Counted from the first letter of the stretch, positions 47,848 to 57,347 are shown. The stretch is 64,000 nucleotides of DNA from CBDDKW01 sp965230425 (GCA_965230425.1 CBDDKW010000019.1:1-64000), one strand, 5' to 3'. The notes: generated by a model from the sequence alone, not told the origin. A program made the numbers and translations.

Positions 47848-47872
47848 TATAAAAATTAATTACCATGCTTTT

Positions 47873-48196
47873 ATGAAGCCACAAATCGCAAAATGTAAAA
47901 AAATCATTCTCGATTGCCTAGATGAAGAATTGTTGTCTGGCGTTGAGTGTATTTATTTATTCGGATCTCGAGCACGAGGAGATGCAGAAGAACGTTCAGA
48001 TATTGATATTGCTATTTTATGTCCAGATAAAGATAAAGCCGCTTGGTTTGCTTTGTTAGCAGCAATCGAGCAAGCAGAGACGCTATTAGAAATTGATGTG
48101 GTGAATTTTTCTGAGGCAGCTCAAACATTACAGCAGAGAATTTTAGACGAAGGGATCAAAATTTATGACGCAAGTGAAATTAGCACAAAGTCTTGA
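47873..48196 (+). CDS. mntA: MntA-type nucleotidyltransferase antitoxin
   Basis: A 107-residue minimal nucleotidyltransferase. The motif GSX10DXD is exact: G31-S32 and D43-I-D45 in FGSRARGD...SDIDIAI. In the characterised MntA/HepT pair the antitoxin transfers AMP onto a tyrosine of the toxin. It overlaps the downstream HEPN gene by 32 bases, antitoxin first. GATT-rich DNA before the start shows no strong ribosome site. Confidence 0.92.
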   Translation: MKPQIAKCKKIILDCLDEELLSGVECIYLFGSRARGDAEERSDIDIAILCPDKDKAAWFALLAAIEQAETLLEIDVVNFSEAAQTLQQRILDEGIKIYDASEISTKS

Positions 48197-48557
48197 TAAT
48201 TTAGAGCAAGCTCTAGCAAGGTTACGTGACGCACTTGCTGTAGCCGAACCTAACCAATTGATGATTGATGGCACCATTTTGCGTTTTGAGTTCGTCATAG
48301 AATTGTTCTGGAAAACCATCAAACGTTCTCTTGCTGCTGAAGCAGTGCATGTGACCACACCGAGAGAAACTTTAAAAGCAGCTTATAAGGCTGAATGGAT
48401 CCAAAATGAAACTATTTGGTTAGAAATGCTTGACGATAGGAATAATACTTCCCATGTCTATGATGAGGCAATGGCATTGAAAATTTATCAACATATTCGC
48501 GCTAACTTTTCTGAGTTGGAGCGAGCATTTGCATTTTTACAGAATAAGTTCAGATAG
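48165..48557 (+). CDS. hepT: HepT/HI0074-type HEPN toxin
   Basis: A 130-residue helical protein of the HI0074 nucleotidyltransferase-substrate-binding family. The RX4HXY motif is exact: R92-N-N-T-S-H97-V-Y99. R and H form the HEPN RNase site, and the Tyr is the residue AMPylated by MntA in the studied pair. Its partner gene immediately upstream supports a complete toxin-antitoxin module. Confidence 0.92.
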   Translation: MTQVKLAQSLDNLEQALARLRDALAVAEPNQLMIDGTILRFEFVIELFWKTIKRSLAAEAVHVTTPRETLKAAYKAEWIQNETIWLEMLDDRNNTSHVYDEAMALKIYQHIRANFSELERAFAFLQNKFR

Positions 48558-48650
48558 ATGCATGATCAAATTGGCTCCTGCAGCGCTTAACTGCAGGGTC
48601 CAATCATTTGCTGATTTTTACAAGGTTTTCATCCCTATAGAGATAGTGAG

Positions 48651-49604
48651 CTAACTTAAATGTACACCTTTGTCCAAGCCCATTTCATGAGCAAAGGTAT
48701 GCGCAGCCGATGAGCCTACACTACCGGATAAGCGTTTCAGTAAGCTCTCACCAGAAGTATAATCAACCACTGTTTCATTCTTAATCACATCGCGTAACAC
48801 CGCTTGTGGTGTGGCGATACCATCAATTAAACCTAAAGGTAAAGCCTGTTGACCTGTCCAGACTAAGCCAGAGAATAAGTTCGGATCCTGTTGTAAGCGG
48901 GAGCCACGGCCAGCTTTGACACTAGCAATAAATTGCTCATGAACAATGTTAAGCATTTTTTGCATGTATGCTTCATCAATCTTATTAATCGGTGAAAAAG
49001 GATCCATAAATCCTTTGTATTTACCGGAGGTCATCAAGCGGCGTTGAATACCTAATTTCTCTAATGTATCCACAAAACCAAAGCCATTCATTAAAACACC
49101 AATAGAACCCACGAAGCTGGCTTTATCTGCGTAGATTTTATCTGCGGCAGCGGCAATATAATAAGCTCCCGATGCGCACACATCAGTACACACCGCGTAT
49201 ACCGGGATCTTAGGGTGTTTGGATTTCAAATAAGTGATTTCATCATAGACTTCGCCCGCCTGTACTGGACTACCTCCAGGACTGTCTATGAGTAACATCA
49301 CAGCAGTGACATTTTCACTTTTAAATGCATCTTTTAAATCATCAATAATCGATTCAGCATTAGCCTTAGCACCTGGAGCAATCGTGCCGTAGACACTAAT
49401 TTCCGCCACATGAGGTTTGGAGCGCTTATAATAGTCAGAAGAGTGACTGGGTTTGAGCATGGCAATGAACATTAAGAAAATTAAAATAAAAATTAAGCGG
49501 AAGAAAATTTTCCAACGACGATTACTGCGCTGTTCCTTGATAGACTCCAAGAGTACTTTTTGTAGTGCGCTAGCTTCCCAGTCTGAGTGTGATTCTTCCG
49601 TCAT
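48651..49604 (-). CDS. sppA: S49-family signal peptide peptidase (SppA/SohB type)
   Basis: A membrane-anchored serine protease of 317 residues. One N-terminal transmembrane helix (FFRLIFILIFLMFIAML, near 35-51) is followed by the protease domain: LLIDSPGGSP near 108, the Ser nucleophile in CASGAYYIA near 148, and the Lys base in LMTSGKYKG near 198. This is the short single-domain form that degrades cleaved signal peptides. It follows higA on the same strand but is probably independent. Confidence 0.9.
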   Translation of the reverse strand: MTEESHSDWEASALQKVLLESIKEQRSNRRWKIFFRLIFILIFLMFIAMLKPSHSSDYYKRSKPHVAEISVYGTIAPGAKANAESIIDDLKDAFKSENVTAVMLLIDSPGGSPVQAGEVYDEITYLKSKHPKIPVYAVCTDVCASGAYYIAAAADKIYADKASFVGSIGVLMNGFGFVDTLEKLGIQRRLMTSGKYKGFMDPFSPINKIDEAYMQKMLNIVHEQFIASVKAGRGSRLQQDPNLFSGLVWTGQQALPLGLIDGIATPQAVLRDVIKNETVVDYTSGESLLKRLSGSVGSSAAHTFAHEMGLDKGVHLS

Positions 49605-49640
49605 TGCTTGCCCCGCTAATTGTATTTAGATAAACGGGTA

Positions 49641-49937
49641 TTATGCAGCTAATTTACCAGTTTTGATAGGTTTTAAGCGTAATTTTTTACGTCTTTTTTC
49701 AGCCTGATAAAGGTCATAAGCTGCTTGCAGATTGATCCAGAATTCAGCAGAGGTACTAAACACAATTGATAGGCGTACAGCCATATCGGGGCTAATACCG
49801 ATGTGGCCATTAATAAGCTTTGATAATGTAGGCCTGGCAATTTTTAATGCTTTAGCCGCTTCAGTTACAGATAACTCAAGTGGTTGTAAGCAAAGGTTTT
49901 TTACCATCAAACCGGGATGCTTGGGATTATGTATCAT
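49641..49937 (-). CDS. higA: HigA-type antitoxin (XRE HTH)
   Basis: A 98-residue protein. The N-terminal HPG motif (NPKHPGLMVK) is typical of HigA/VapI. An HTH (SVTEAAKALKIARPTLSKLI) is followed by the family phrase STSAEFWINLQAAYDLYQAE. A basic tail ends it. It lies 12 bases after the toxin gene, in the toxin-first order usual for higBA. Confidence 0.93.
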   Translation of the reverse strand: MIHNPKHPGLMVKNLCLQPLELSVTEAAKALKIARPTLSKLINGHIGISPDMAVRLSIVFSTSAEFWINLQAAYDLYQAEKRRKKLRLKPIKTGKLAA

Positions 49938-49949
49938 GGTCGTTTACCT

Positions 49950-50228
49950 CTAATGGTAGTCTAAGTAATCAACTAAAACTGCGTCTTTACCTTCAAATTT
50001 AAAGATGATGCGCCAGTTGCCACTCACTGTAACAGCATAGAATCCTTTACGTTTTCCCTTCAATGGGTGAAAGTTTAGTCCTGGAAAGTTCATCTGCTCT
50101 GGTTCAGTAACAACATCGAGTGCTTGCAAAATATCATGTAATTTATCTGCATGTTTTGCTTGAATTTTGGCTTTACTTCCTGTGTCGTAAAACAGTTTTA
50201 GCCCTTTATGTTGCCAACTTTTTATCAT
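49950..50228 (-). CDS. higB: HigB-type RelE-superfamily toxin
   Basis: A 92-residue ribosome-dependent mRNA interferase. It has the standard opening IKSWQHKGLKLFYDTGSKAKI, the central NFPGLNFHPLKGKRKGFYAVTVSGNWRI, and a FEGKDAVLVDYLDYH end. Complete length. First gene of higBA. Confidence 0.93.
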   Translation of the reverse strand: MIKSWQHKGLKLFYDTGSKAKIQAKHADKLHDILQALDVVTEPEQMNFPGLNFHPLKGKRKGFYAVTVSGNWRIIFKFEGKDAVLVDYLDYH

Positions 50229-50244
50229 ATCAGTAAGTGTAGTA

Positions 50245-50263
50245 TGTAATATATCGTATTACA
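50245..50263. promoter_or_regulatory. Candidate higBA operator
   Basis: TGTAAT-ATATCGT-ATTACA, an imperfect palindrome 17 bases upstream of the higB start. HigA proteins bind such sites to repress their own operon. Confidence 0.55.
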
Positions 50264-50280
50264 AGCAATTTTGTTGATTA

Positions 50281-53200
50281 TTAACCGTGCGTAGGCGAAT
50301 GAGCCGTGCGAGCAGTAGGGCCTTGTGGTATTGGCCTGCTGCTAGCTTCTATATTCGCTGCTTGTTGTTGTGGTCGCGGAGTTCCACCGCGAAACCACTT
50401 TGACATTCCTGTAGCCAGAGGCCCAATTAAAGTTGTATCTTGTTGGCTTTGATTTTGTCGATTCAGCCAGTTTTCACTGATGCGTTGACAATTCAGTTCA
50501 CGAGTTAAGCAAGTTTCAATGTCCTTAATACGACCAAGCCATTTATAATAGTTACTGTCGCTTAAGTCGTACGTATCCGCTTTTTTCCGGACATAGTCAC
50601 GTAACAGCATAAGTAGTTTTATCTCGACTTTATCTCGTTCATCGGGGCCGGTAATCTCACATACCTTACTCAATGTTAAAAATGCATCATGTTCTGGGTT
50701 GCTGTCTTCTGAGTCAGAGTTACTTACTGAATGGTCATTATATGAGGTTGCTTTATTTGATGCTTGTTGTAAGTACTCTTCACATTCGCTAATTAAGTCA
50801 TGCTGGAATGAAGCAAAATCGAACCACGTCAATAAGGGTTTCATGGTGTTGTTAGATTCGGCAACATCTTTAGCTAGCTTATAAGCAGTGTGTCCCCCGT
50901 TTTCTCGAATTGATGTATCAACACCTCGCACGAGTAAAGCTAGCGCTAAGCCCGGTTGGTTAGCTGCGATGGTAAAGTATAATAGGGTACGGCCTTTATT
51001 ATCTGGTTGGCTCAATTTGTCTAAAGGATAACGAGCAGCTGCTTTTTGAAATAGCGCTGAGGCATGGGTGCCAATAAACTGTAATGACTGGAGTTTGCCT
51101 AATCCTGGTATTTGTTTATGGGTAAATACACACAGCCAATGCTGTAATAGCTTTTGTTCAATGGGAGTCATTAACTCAGCTAATGTTTCATTAATTTGTC
51201 CTTGTTCATCAATGAGCTTTAGTAGTGTGCTTATGCTTATATTCTTAGTGATTAGTAGCTCGTCAAGCGAATGGTTTTCTTGAAAAAATAAAATTATTAT
51301 ATGTTCATAAGGCATTAGTTGCAGTACTTCTAGTCTCAGTTCAAAGAGATTAAAGACAATGAGTTTTCGATTTATAGCTGCAATGGTAAAACGTAGACGA
51401 TCTTCGCGAGGAATGTGGAACTCGAGTATTTTGTAGAAACATTCAATTGTATTGATATATGTTTTAAAATCGGTATTTAAATTACTTTCGCTACCATCAA
51501 AAAAATGCAGAAAAAATTTCAAACGGTCTTCTTCGCGTAAGCATTCAAATAGAGATATTAATGCTTTTGTGGTTTCGTCTTTATCTATTCCGCCACTTTT
51601 ATTACGTTTTCTTATTACAGCAGCGATTAGTTGAGCATCAAAATTTTTAACACAATAAGCAAGTCGTTTATCTTCATCTATATGCCGTAACCATCGGGCA
51701 AAGTAATGTATCTCGATATCGTCTTTTAAATATTGGTAACGAAAAACTGTTAATGAATGTTTGTGAAAAACTGTTAATGAATGTTTGTAGAGTGCAATAA
51801 CAATTTCGTCATTAAAGAATATGGCTAAATTATTGGTGCTACAATCCCAGGGTATAGTTGGCAGGCAGTATCCAGTTCCACCATTGTCGAGAATATTAGC
51901 TCGTAACTTTTCATAAGCTTTTTGGTTTTGCCCAGTGCTTTTGGCAACTCTATCTGATAGCACTCTATGTACGAGAGAGCGATTCGTATCTTCATAAAGT
52001 GCGTTACTAAAGCAATAGGCAATGAGCTTCTCAAGTTGAGTGACTTTAACATCAGTGATTATTGCTAAGTAATCGTGTAAAAATAGCTTATAGTCTGCAT
52101 TGTTATGAGCAAGATAAGGAGTACGTTGTTGTTTATCTTGCAGTATCGTCATCAATTCATCACGTAAAATGCTGATGGTATGACGCATACGGCTATCTAT
52201 TTCTTCCGCATCTTGGCTATTAACTTCAATGTCATTTAAGCCTGGATTCTGTTCTATAAAACTATCCAAGCGACCAGATAGCATATGGGTACAATTTAAT
52301 AGTAATGGCTTTTTCAATAATTCTTTCTGTGCCTGAGTAATTTGGATTGATTCATCTATATCACTGATTGTATCAAAGAGCATACACAGGCAATACTCAA
52401 GGCTTACCTGGCCTTCTGCATTACTCTCAGCAATAGATAGCTTGCCAATAGTGCGACGATTTTGCTCAGATAATTTCATCCAAACATTATGATAAAAATG
52501 TTGAACAGCCGGGCCAATAGTCTCTTTATCGGCTAATGATTCGGAGCCTTTTTGAATGACAGAGGATTGTCGTGCAGCCTGTGATAATATTTTTAACTGT
52601 GTACCGACACAGTTTAAGTTATGTGTACTATAGTATAATTTCTCTAGAGTAGCTATGAGTGCTGCACTGGTTGTGCCACCTACTTGCCGTATATGTTCGT
52701 AAACTCCTTCGGCGAGGTCGACATCTATACTCGGTTGTCTATTGTCAAGGCGAGGAAAGAAGCAATGTGTAGCTGCGATTGCATAGTCTACTACACTGGG
52801 GATGTGTATAAGTCTGTCTGGACTGTAATTATATGTTTTAATATAATGAAATTCATGCAGATTAAGCTGGCGTTCGCCTGTTTCAGTCGTTTGCTCAGTG
52901 AGTTGTTGCAGACTGGTGTTAGTGTGGTTAGGCCCAATAATTTGCTTGGCTTTAGTAATTTCAGGCATGAGCACAGAGATGATGGGTTCGTCAGGTTCAG
53001 CAATTGCAGAGGCAATGGCTAAGCATGCTTGATTCAAAGGGAAAAACGGGTGATAAGTATAATCAAGGCAGCGTCCTTTTATTGCCTGCCAACGCACGAT
53101 TAACAATGCGCGTAATGCATTATAGGCTTGGGTTTTGCTGATTTCACCAGTTACTAAGACGGTGAGTACAAAAATGATGAACTTAAAGCTTGCTTCAACT

Positions 53201-53886
53201 TCTTTTTGAACCAGGTCAATTGATAGGGCGTCTTCAGATGTAGATGATGAAGTTGCAGGAGAAATCAAGTAACTAGGCATTGACGCTGGGATATCATTGA
53301 TAAAATCAAATATCTCTGTATTTGCTTGATGCGTTTCATACAGCTCGGTGACTGTGTTTAGCAATCGTGATTTTTTTGCAGCAATGCCTGCAGCCTTTGC
53401 AATAGCGGCTTGATGTGTATGTTTAAAATAGCTCTGAACCCAGGTGATAATCTTTTGCTGTTGCTCTGTTAGTTGTCCTGCCTCTGGCTTTGTGTCTTGT
53501 TGTTGAACTGTATTGTCTGCCTGTATCGCTGAAGTTCTCATTGGGGTATAGGCTGGCTTGGCTTTTTCACAATCAGCAGTAAAATGAGGAGAACGGCCCA
53601 GTACTAGTAATTCAGAGACGAGTGTTTGGGCAATACTTTTATCAAGATTTTTTATATTGACCAAGTCAATCCCAAATGTCTGACAAAAGGTAATAATCGC
53701 TTCTTTATCACTCACCCATAGTCTAATCGCTTCTTTATTACTCACCCATAGTCTAAGTTGCGTTTGGTTCGATAGGAATTGCTGCCCTAGCGTTAAGTAT
53801 TGCTTATGGAGATTTTTACTCACTTGTGTTGATAATGGCATAGTCTTGAATTCTCGGTCTCGTGATGCATAATGTGTCTTTTTCAA
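50281..53886 (-). CDS. Large ankyrin-type protein of unknown function (1201 aa)
   Basis: Most of the protein is helical and unrecognised. Around residues 955-1015 there are at least one and probably two ankyrin repeats (DNKGRTLLYFTIAANQPGLALALLVRGVD, then NGGHTAYKLAKD). The C-terminus is a Pro/Gln-rich tail (PRPQQQ...PTARTAHSPTHG). Two short exact-frame duplications occur: RLWVS(N/D)KEAI near residue 48 and KHSLTVF near 706. There is no signal peptide or membrane span. The start may be Met1 (53886) or Met16 (53841). Ankyrin proteins with disordered tails are common effectors in Legionella and Coxiella; this one is only a candidate. Confidence 0.75.
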   Translation of the reverse strand: MKKTHYASRDREFKTMPLSTQVSKNLHKQYLTLGQQFLSNQTQLRLWVSNKEAIRLWVSDKEAIITFCQTFGIDLVNIKNLDKSIAQTLVSELLVLGRSPHFTADCEKAKPAYTPMRTSAIQADNTVQQQDTKPEAGQLTEQQQKIITWVQSYFKHTHQAAIAKAAGIAAKKSRLLNTVTELYETHQANTEIFDFINDIPASMPSYLISPATSSSTSEDALSIDLVQKEVEASFKFIIFVLTVLVTGEISKTQAYNALRALLIVRWQAIKGRCLDYTYHPFFPLNQACLAIASAIAEPDEPIISVLMPEITKAKQIIGPNHTNTSLQQLTEQTTETGERQLNLHEFHYIKTYNYSPDRLIHIPSVVDYAIAATHCFFPRLDNRQPSIDVDLAEGVYEHIRQVGGTTSAALIATLEKLYYSTHNLNCVGTQLKILSQAARQSSVIQKGSESLADKETIGPAVQHFYHNVWMKLSEQNRRTIGKLSIAESNAEGQVSLEYCLCMLFDTISDIDESIQITQAQKELLKKPLLLNCTHMLSGRLDSFIEQNPGLNDIEVNSQDAEEIDSRMRHTISILRDELMTILQDKQQRTPYLAHNNADYKLFLHDYLAIITDVKVTQLEKLIAYCFSNALYEDTNRSLVHRVLSDRVAKSTGQNQKAYEKLRANILDNGGTGYCLPTIPWDCSTNNLAIFFNDEIVIALYKHSLTVFHKHSLTVFRYQYLKDDIEIHYFARWLRHIDEDKRLAYCVKNFDAQLIAAVIRKRNKSGGIDKDETTKALISLFECLREEDRLKFFLHFFDGSESNLNTDFKTYINTIECFYKILEFHIPREDRLRFTIAAINRKLIVFNLFELRLEVLQLMPYEHIIILFFQENHSLDELLITKNISISTLLKLIDEQGQINETLAELMTPIEQKLLQHWLCVFTHKQIPGLGKLQSLQFIGTHASALFQKAAARYPLDKLSQPDNKGRTLLYFTIAANQPGLALALLVRGVDTSIRENGGHTAYKLAKDVAESNNTMKPLLTWFDFASFQHDLISECEEYLQQASNKATSYNDHSVSNSDSEDSNPEHDAFLTLSKVCEITGPDERDKVEIKLLMLLRDYVRKKADTYDLSDSNYYKWLGRIKDIETCLTRELNCQRISENWLNRQNQSQQDTTLIGPLATGMSKWFRGGTPRPQQQAANIEASSRPIPQGPTARTAHSPTHG
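53696..53756. repeat. Recent 30-bp in-frame tandem duplication in the ankyrin gene
   Basis: AATCGCTTCTTTAT(C/T)ACTCACCCATAGTCT occurs twice in a row, giving the doubled RLWVS(N/D)KEA peptide. A second, 24-bp duplication (GTTAATGAATGTTTGTGAAAAACT type) lies at about 51737-51785. Confidence 0.85.
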
Positions 53887-54233
53887 TTTAACCTGCTGAA
53901 GGCAGATTGGCTCGTGTCTCTGGTGGGTGGTATTGTATCTTAGTTATATTAAGAATTTATTAATCATAGGAAATTATTGTTGGGTATGTATTAGTCGTAC
54001 TTAAAAAGTCTATAACTTTATGATTTTTATATTTTTTTTATTATCTAAGAGCAATTCTTATCTTATTCTATTTGGCTAAAACAGATACCTAGTATACAGT
54101 TTAAAATGATTTCAAATCAAACTGTTAGGCGAATTTTTATGCCACAAGCAGCAAAAACTGCTAGGCTATATACTAATATGATACTCATGGAAGAGTTATT
54201 GACAGTTATAATCGGTAAAATGGACAAATACCC
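53887..54233. other. AT-rich spacer between divergent genes
   Basis: No gene is seen. It must hold the promoters of the ankyrin gene (minus) and of the HPP gene (plus). A TTGACA near 54198 and TATAAT near 54206 are present but too close to each other to be one promoter. Confidence 0.4.
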
Positions 54234-54758
54234 ATGCTAAATGCAAAATTTAAGCACAATAAAGCCCCGTTTATTTTTCAAACCTTATTAGTCACTTTGA
54301 TCACTTTTGTAGTTGTTATTGCCCTGGGTAATGTGTCGCAGGCAGTGATTTTGGGGGCTATTGGCGCGAGCTCTTTGGGGGCGAGTACCTTTATTTCTTT
54401 TTCAATGCCGGATTCGCCAGCGGCGGAGCCTTGGCATATGATTTTTAGCTATTTAATCGGTTTGATCACGGGTGTGTTGTTTTTTTGTATTTGCCATTAC
54501 TTTGGCCATATCCAACATCTATTATCAGCAGATACGGTATTCGAAGTAGGTGCTGCCTTAGCGGTGGGTTGTACTATGTTATTAATGGTATTACTCAATG
54601 TAGAGCACCCACCGGCAGCGGGGTTAGCACTAGGGATTGTGTTAGATCAATGGAGTTTTTGGACTTTAGTGGTGATTTTTTTAACGGCGGTGATGATTAC
54701 GCTATTAAAAGAATTTTTACGGCCTTGGTTAACGCCGTTGATACAAGGGTCAAAATGA
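54234..54758 (+). CDS. HPP family membrane protein
   Basis: A 174-residue integral membrane protein with about five hydrophobic segments. The family motif appears as NVEHPPAAGLALG near residue 121, preceded by GASSLGASTFISFS near 44. Some HPP proteins are implicated in nitrite transport in chloroplasts and cyanobacteria; the role in other bacteria is not settled. Followed by the secretin-like gene after 22 bases, probably in one operon. Confidence 0.85.
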   Translation: MLNAKFKHNKAPFIFQTLLVTLITFVVVIALGNVSQAVILGAIGASSLGASTFISFSMPDSPAAEPWHMIFSYLIGLITGVLFFCICHYFGHIQHLLSADTVFEVGAALAVGCTMLLMVLLNVEHPPAAGLALGIVLDQWSFWTLVVIFLTAVMITLLKEFLRPWLTPLIQGSK

Positions 54759-54780
54759 GAAACAGAATATAGGGATAGCG

Positions 54781-55569
54781 ATGATGCAGCGATTAGCCCG
54801 TTATATTTTAGCTTGTGGTTTATTATTGGTGTGTTTATTTGTGCAAGCAGATGATATGCAACTGAATGTGCTGCAATTACATAATCGTACCGCTGACTAT
54901 GTGATCCCGTTAGTGGAGCCAGTTTTGCCTGAGGGCAGTGTGGTGAAAGGCTCAGGTTATAATCTGGTAGTAAAAACAACACCGCAAGGATTACGGGAGC
55001 TACGTGGTTTATTAAAACAATTGGATAAAGCCGCACAAATGCTGCAAATTTCTGTGCGGCGTGTACACAATGATGAATACGATACGCAGACAGCAGCACT
55101 TGGTAAAGTCAAAGTATATGGCACTAAAGGCGCAGACCAACGCGATAGTAGTCAGACTTTATTAGTACAATCGGGGCAAACGGCCTTTATTAAAACTGGC
55201 GAAGAATTTCCTGTGCGTGATCGTGGGTTTTCACCCTATGGGCCCTATCGACATACTTGGTATAAGCAATTGCAATCAGGATTTTATGTGACGCCAAGAG
55301 TACGTGGTCGCCAAGCAGTGTTGAATATAAGCTGGCAACATGAAAACCTACCGCAGCAATATAATCATAATAATTGGGAACGGCAACAGGGACCCGTGAA
55401 GTCAGAATCAGCATCAACGAGTATTGCCGTGCCTATTGGCGAGTGGACACGCTTGGGTAATACCAGTAGCCGACAATCGCAGACGGATGATCGCATTGTC
55501 TATGATACAGCGAATTTGAAACATCCAGATTCTAATATTTTTATTAAAGTAGACTTGGTGAATCAGTAA
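54781..55569 (+). CDS. Secretin N-domain-like periplasmic protein
   Basis: A signal peptide (cleavage near VQA) is followed by LNVLQLHNRTADYVIPLVEPVLPEG and LVVKTTPQGLRELRGLLKQLDK, the pattern of a secretin N1-type domain. The C-terminal half (LLVQSGQTAFIKTGEEFPV, GFYVTPRVRGRQAVLNISW) resembles the start of a secretin beta-domain, but at 262 residues it lacks the full pore and there are no other secretion genes. Probably a stand-alone secretin-like outer-membrane or periplasmic protein. Confidence 0.7.
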   Translation: MMQRLARYILACGLLLVCLFVQADDMQLNVLQLHNRTADYVIPLVEPVLPEGSVVKGSGYNLVVKTTPQGLRELRGLLKQLDKAAQMLQISVRRVHNDEYDTQTAALGKVKVYGTKGADQRDSSQTLLVQSGQTAFIKTGEEFPVRDRGFSPYGPYRHTWYKQLQSGFYVTPRVRGRQAVLNISWQHENLPQQYNHNNWERQQGPVKSESASTSIAVPIGEWTRLGNTSSRQSQTDDRIVYDTANLKHPDSNIFIKVDLVNQ

Positions 55570-55710
55570 ATAAGCCTCCAGAGAAGTAGCATGATAAAAA
55601 ACTAACCAGCGTAAAGATTACTATCTAGTCTTCCAATGCCCTAATCGGGACTTGCCCATCGCCTCCGCAATTGCGTAGAATAGCGAAACAACAGCGCACC
55701 AGGGGATGAT

Positions 55711-55968
55711 ATGTCCAAGAAAAGAACAGCTCTATTGCTATTACCACTCGCTTTATTAATAACCACACCAGCTTATGCCTATTTAGATGGTGGTACGGGT
55801 AGTATTATGTTGCAAGGTTTGTTGGCTGGAATTGCCGGTGCTTTAGCAGTCTTACGATTATATTGGGCTAAGGTGAAGAGCTTTTTCAGTCGTAAACCCA
55901 GTGCTACGCAAGTGCAAGTGGGTGAGCATCCATCCAATGACCAATCTGAGCGGCCACCTTCATCATGA
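55711..55968 (+). CDS. Small membrane protein with YLDGGTGS motif
   Basis: 85 residues. A signal sequence ends near AYA, YLDGGTGSIMLQ follows, then one membrane helix (GLLAGIAGALAVLRLYW) and a basic/Ser-rich cytoplasmic tail. Small proteins of this kind (Y-L-D-P/G-G-T-G-S plus one helix) recur in bacteria beside a methyltransferase and a sulfatase-like gene, as here. Its stop overlaps the next start as ATGA. Confidence 0.75.
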   Translation: MSKKRTALLLLPLALLITTPAYAYLDGGTGSIMLQGLLAGIAGALAVLRLYWAKVKSFFSRKPSATQVQVGEHPSNDQSERPPSS

Positions 55969-57347
55969 GCATGCAAGCGGATCCTGCCTCCTATAAAGAT
56001 AATGCTGGGCGTGTATTTATCGCCAACGATTGTGTTTACCGTGGTATTTCTGCGGCAGGTTTGCAAGATTATCACGCAGTGCGTGAGACAGGGTTAATTG
56101 ATACCTTAATCGAGCAGGGCGATTTATTAGCTGAAAATACAGTAGATGCTGAACAAATAGCCGAGTGTGATTATCCGGCCGAATTATTTCTACAGCATCC
56201 CAAATTAGATTTTATTAGCTATCCTTATGAATGGTCATTTTCTGCCTTACAACAGGCCGCGTTGTTTCACTTACGTATTCATCAGCAAGCCTTAGCCTAT
56301 GGCGTGAACTTGGTGGATGCATCTGCCTATAATATTCAATTTCAAGGTATACAGCCTATTTTTATTGACCACTTGTCATTTCGTCCTTATCGTCAGGGGG
56401 AATTTTGGTTAGCACATAAACAATTTTGTGAGCAATTTCTTAATCCCTTATTGCTAACTGCGTATTGTGGGATCCCCTTTAATTATTGGTACCGAGGTAA
56501 TCCTCAGGGTATACCTACTCAAGATGTTGTGAAGCTTATCCCCCTCTATAAAAAATTTAATTGGTCGGTGTTGTGTCACGTAGTGTTGCAGGCGAGTTTT
56601 CAAAAGCAAAAAAATCAAGATGCAGCGAAAGTAAAAGCTGCAGCAAAATTACCTTTAAAAAATTTACAACATTTATTAGCTAGTTTAAGCCGTTGGATTG
56701 AAGGTTTAAAACCCAGTAAGAAATTACGTAGCCAGTGGCAGGGCTATACACAGGAACGCAGCTATCGTTTTCATGCCATAGAGGCAAAGCAAGCCTTTGT
56801 GCAAGCGTTTATTGAACAAGAGCAGATTAATACTTTATGGGATATGGGCTGTAACACAGGTGAATATGCTGCCCACGCGCTTGCTGCGGGTGCCCAGCGA
56901 GTGATTGGTTTTGATATGGACCATGGTTGTTTAGAGCATAGCTTTAAACGCGCACAAAAAGAGAAATTAAATTTTACGCCGATTTTTCATAATATTGCGG
57001 ATCCATCACCAGGTCAGGGTTGGAGTCACCAAGAGCATAAAAGCCTAACTCAGCGAGTCAATGCTGATGGTGTGCTTGCTCTGGCAATCATTCATCATTT
57101 AGCCATTAGTCAAAATATCCCTTTACCGCGCATAGTGGATTGGCTGATTCAACTAGCTCCTAAGGGTGTTGTGGAATTTGTACCTAAGCAAGATCCTATG
57201 GTGCAAACGCTACTGTGCTTGCGTGAAGATATTTTTGCGGATTATAAATTAGAAAATATGATTAATTATCTACAAGCCAAGGCGACGATTATCAAAACTG
57301 AGGCAATCACTGAATCTGGTCGAACATTAATATGGTATCAAGTGTGA
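55965..57347 (+). CDS. Kinase-like domain fused to a class I methyltransferase (NoeA-like)
   Basis: 460 residues. The N-terminal half carries D118-ASAY-N123 and FID135, in the spacing of the catalytic loop and metal-binding Asp of atypical small-molecule kinases. YPYEWSFSALQQAAL precedes it and FCEQFLNPLLL follows. The C-terminal half is a Rossmann methyltransferase with motif I LWDMGCNTGEY (291-301), motif II GFDMD and motif IV-like ALAIIHHLAI. Proteins of this type are annotated NoeA-like. Substrate unknown; neighbours point to the cell envelope. It overlaps the next gene by 16 bases. Confidence 0.78.
   Translation: MSMQADPASYKDNAGRVFIANDCVYRGISAAGLQDYHAVRETGLIDTLIEQGDLLAENTVDAEQIAECDYPAELFLQHPKLDFISYPYEWSFSALQQAALFHLRIHQQALAYGVNLVDASAYNIQFQGIQPIFIDHLSFRPYRQGEFWLAHKQFCEQFLNPLLLTAYCGIPFNYWYRGNPQGIPTQDVVKLIPLYKKFNWSVLCHVVLQASFQKQKNQDAAKVKAAAKLPLKNLQHLLASLSRWIEGLKPSKKLRSQWQGYTQERSYRFHAIEAKQAFVQAFIEQEQINTLWDMGCNTGEYAAHALAAGAQRVIGFDMDHGCLEHSFKRAQKEKLNFTPIFHNIADPSPGQGWSHQEHKSLTQRVNADGVLALAIIHHLAISQNIPLPRIVDWLIQLAPKGVVEFVPKQDPMVQTLLCLREDIFADYKLENMINYLQAKATIIKTEAITESGRTLIWYQV

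Noticed and set aside
54781..55569. Part of a type II or type III secretion system
   Set aside because: No other secretion or pilus gene lies in the window and the protein lacks a full secretin domain.
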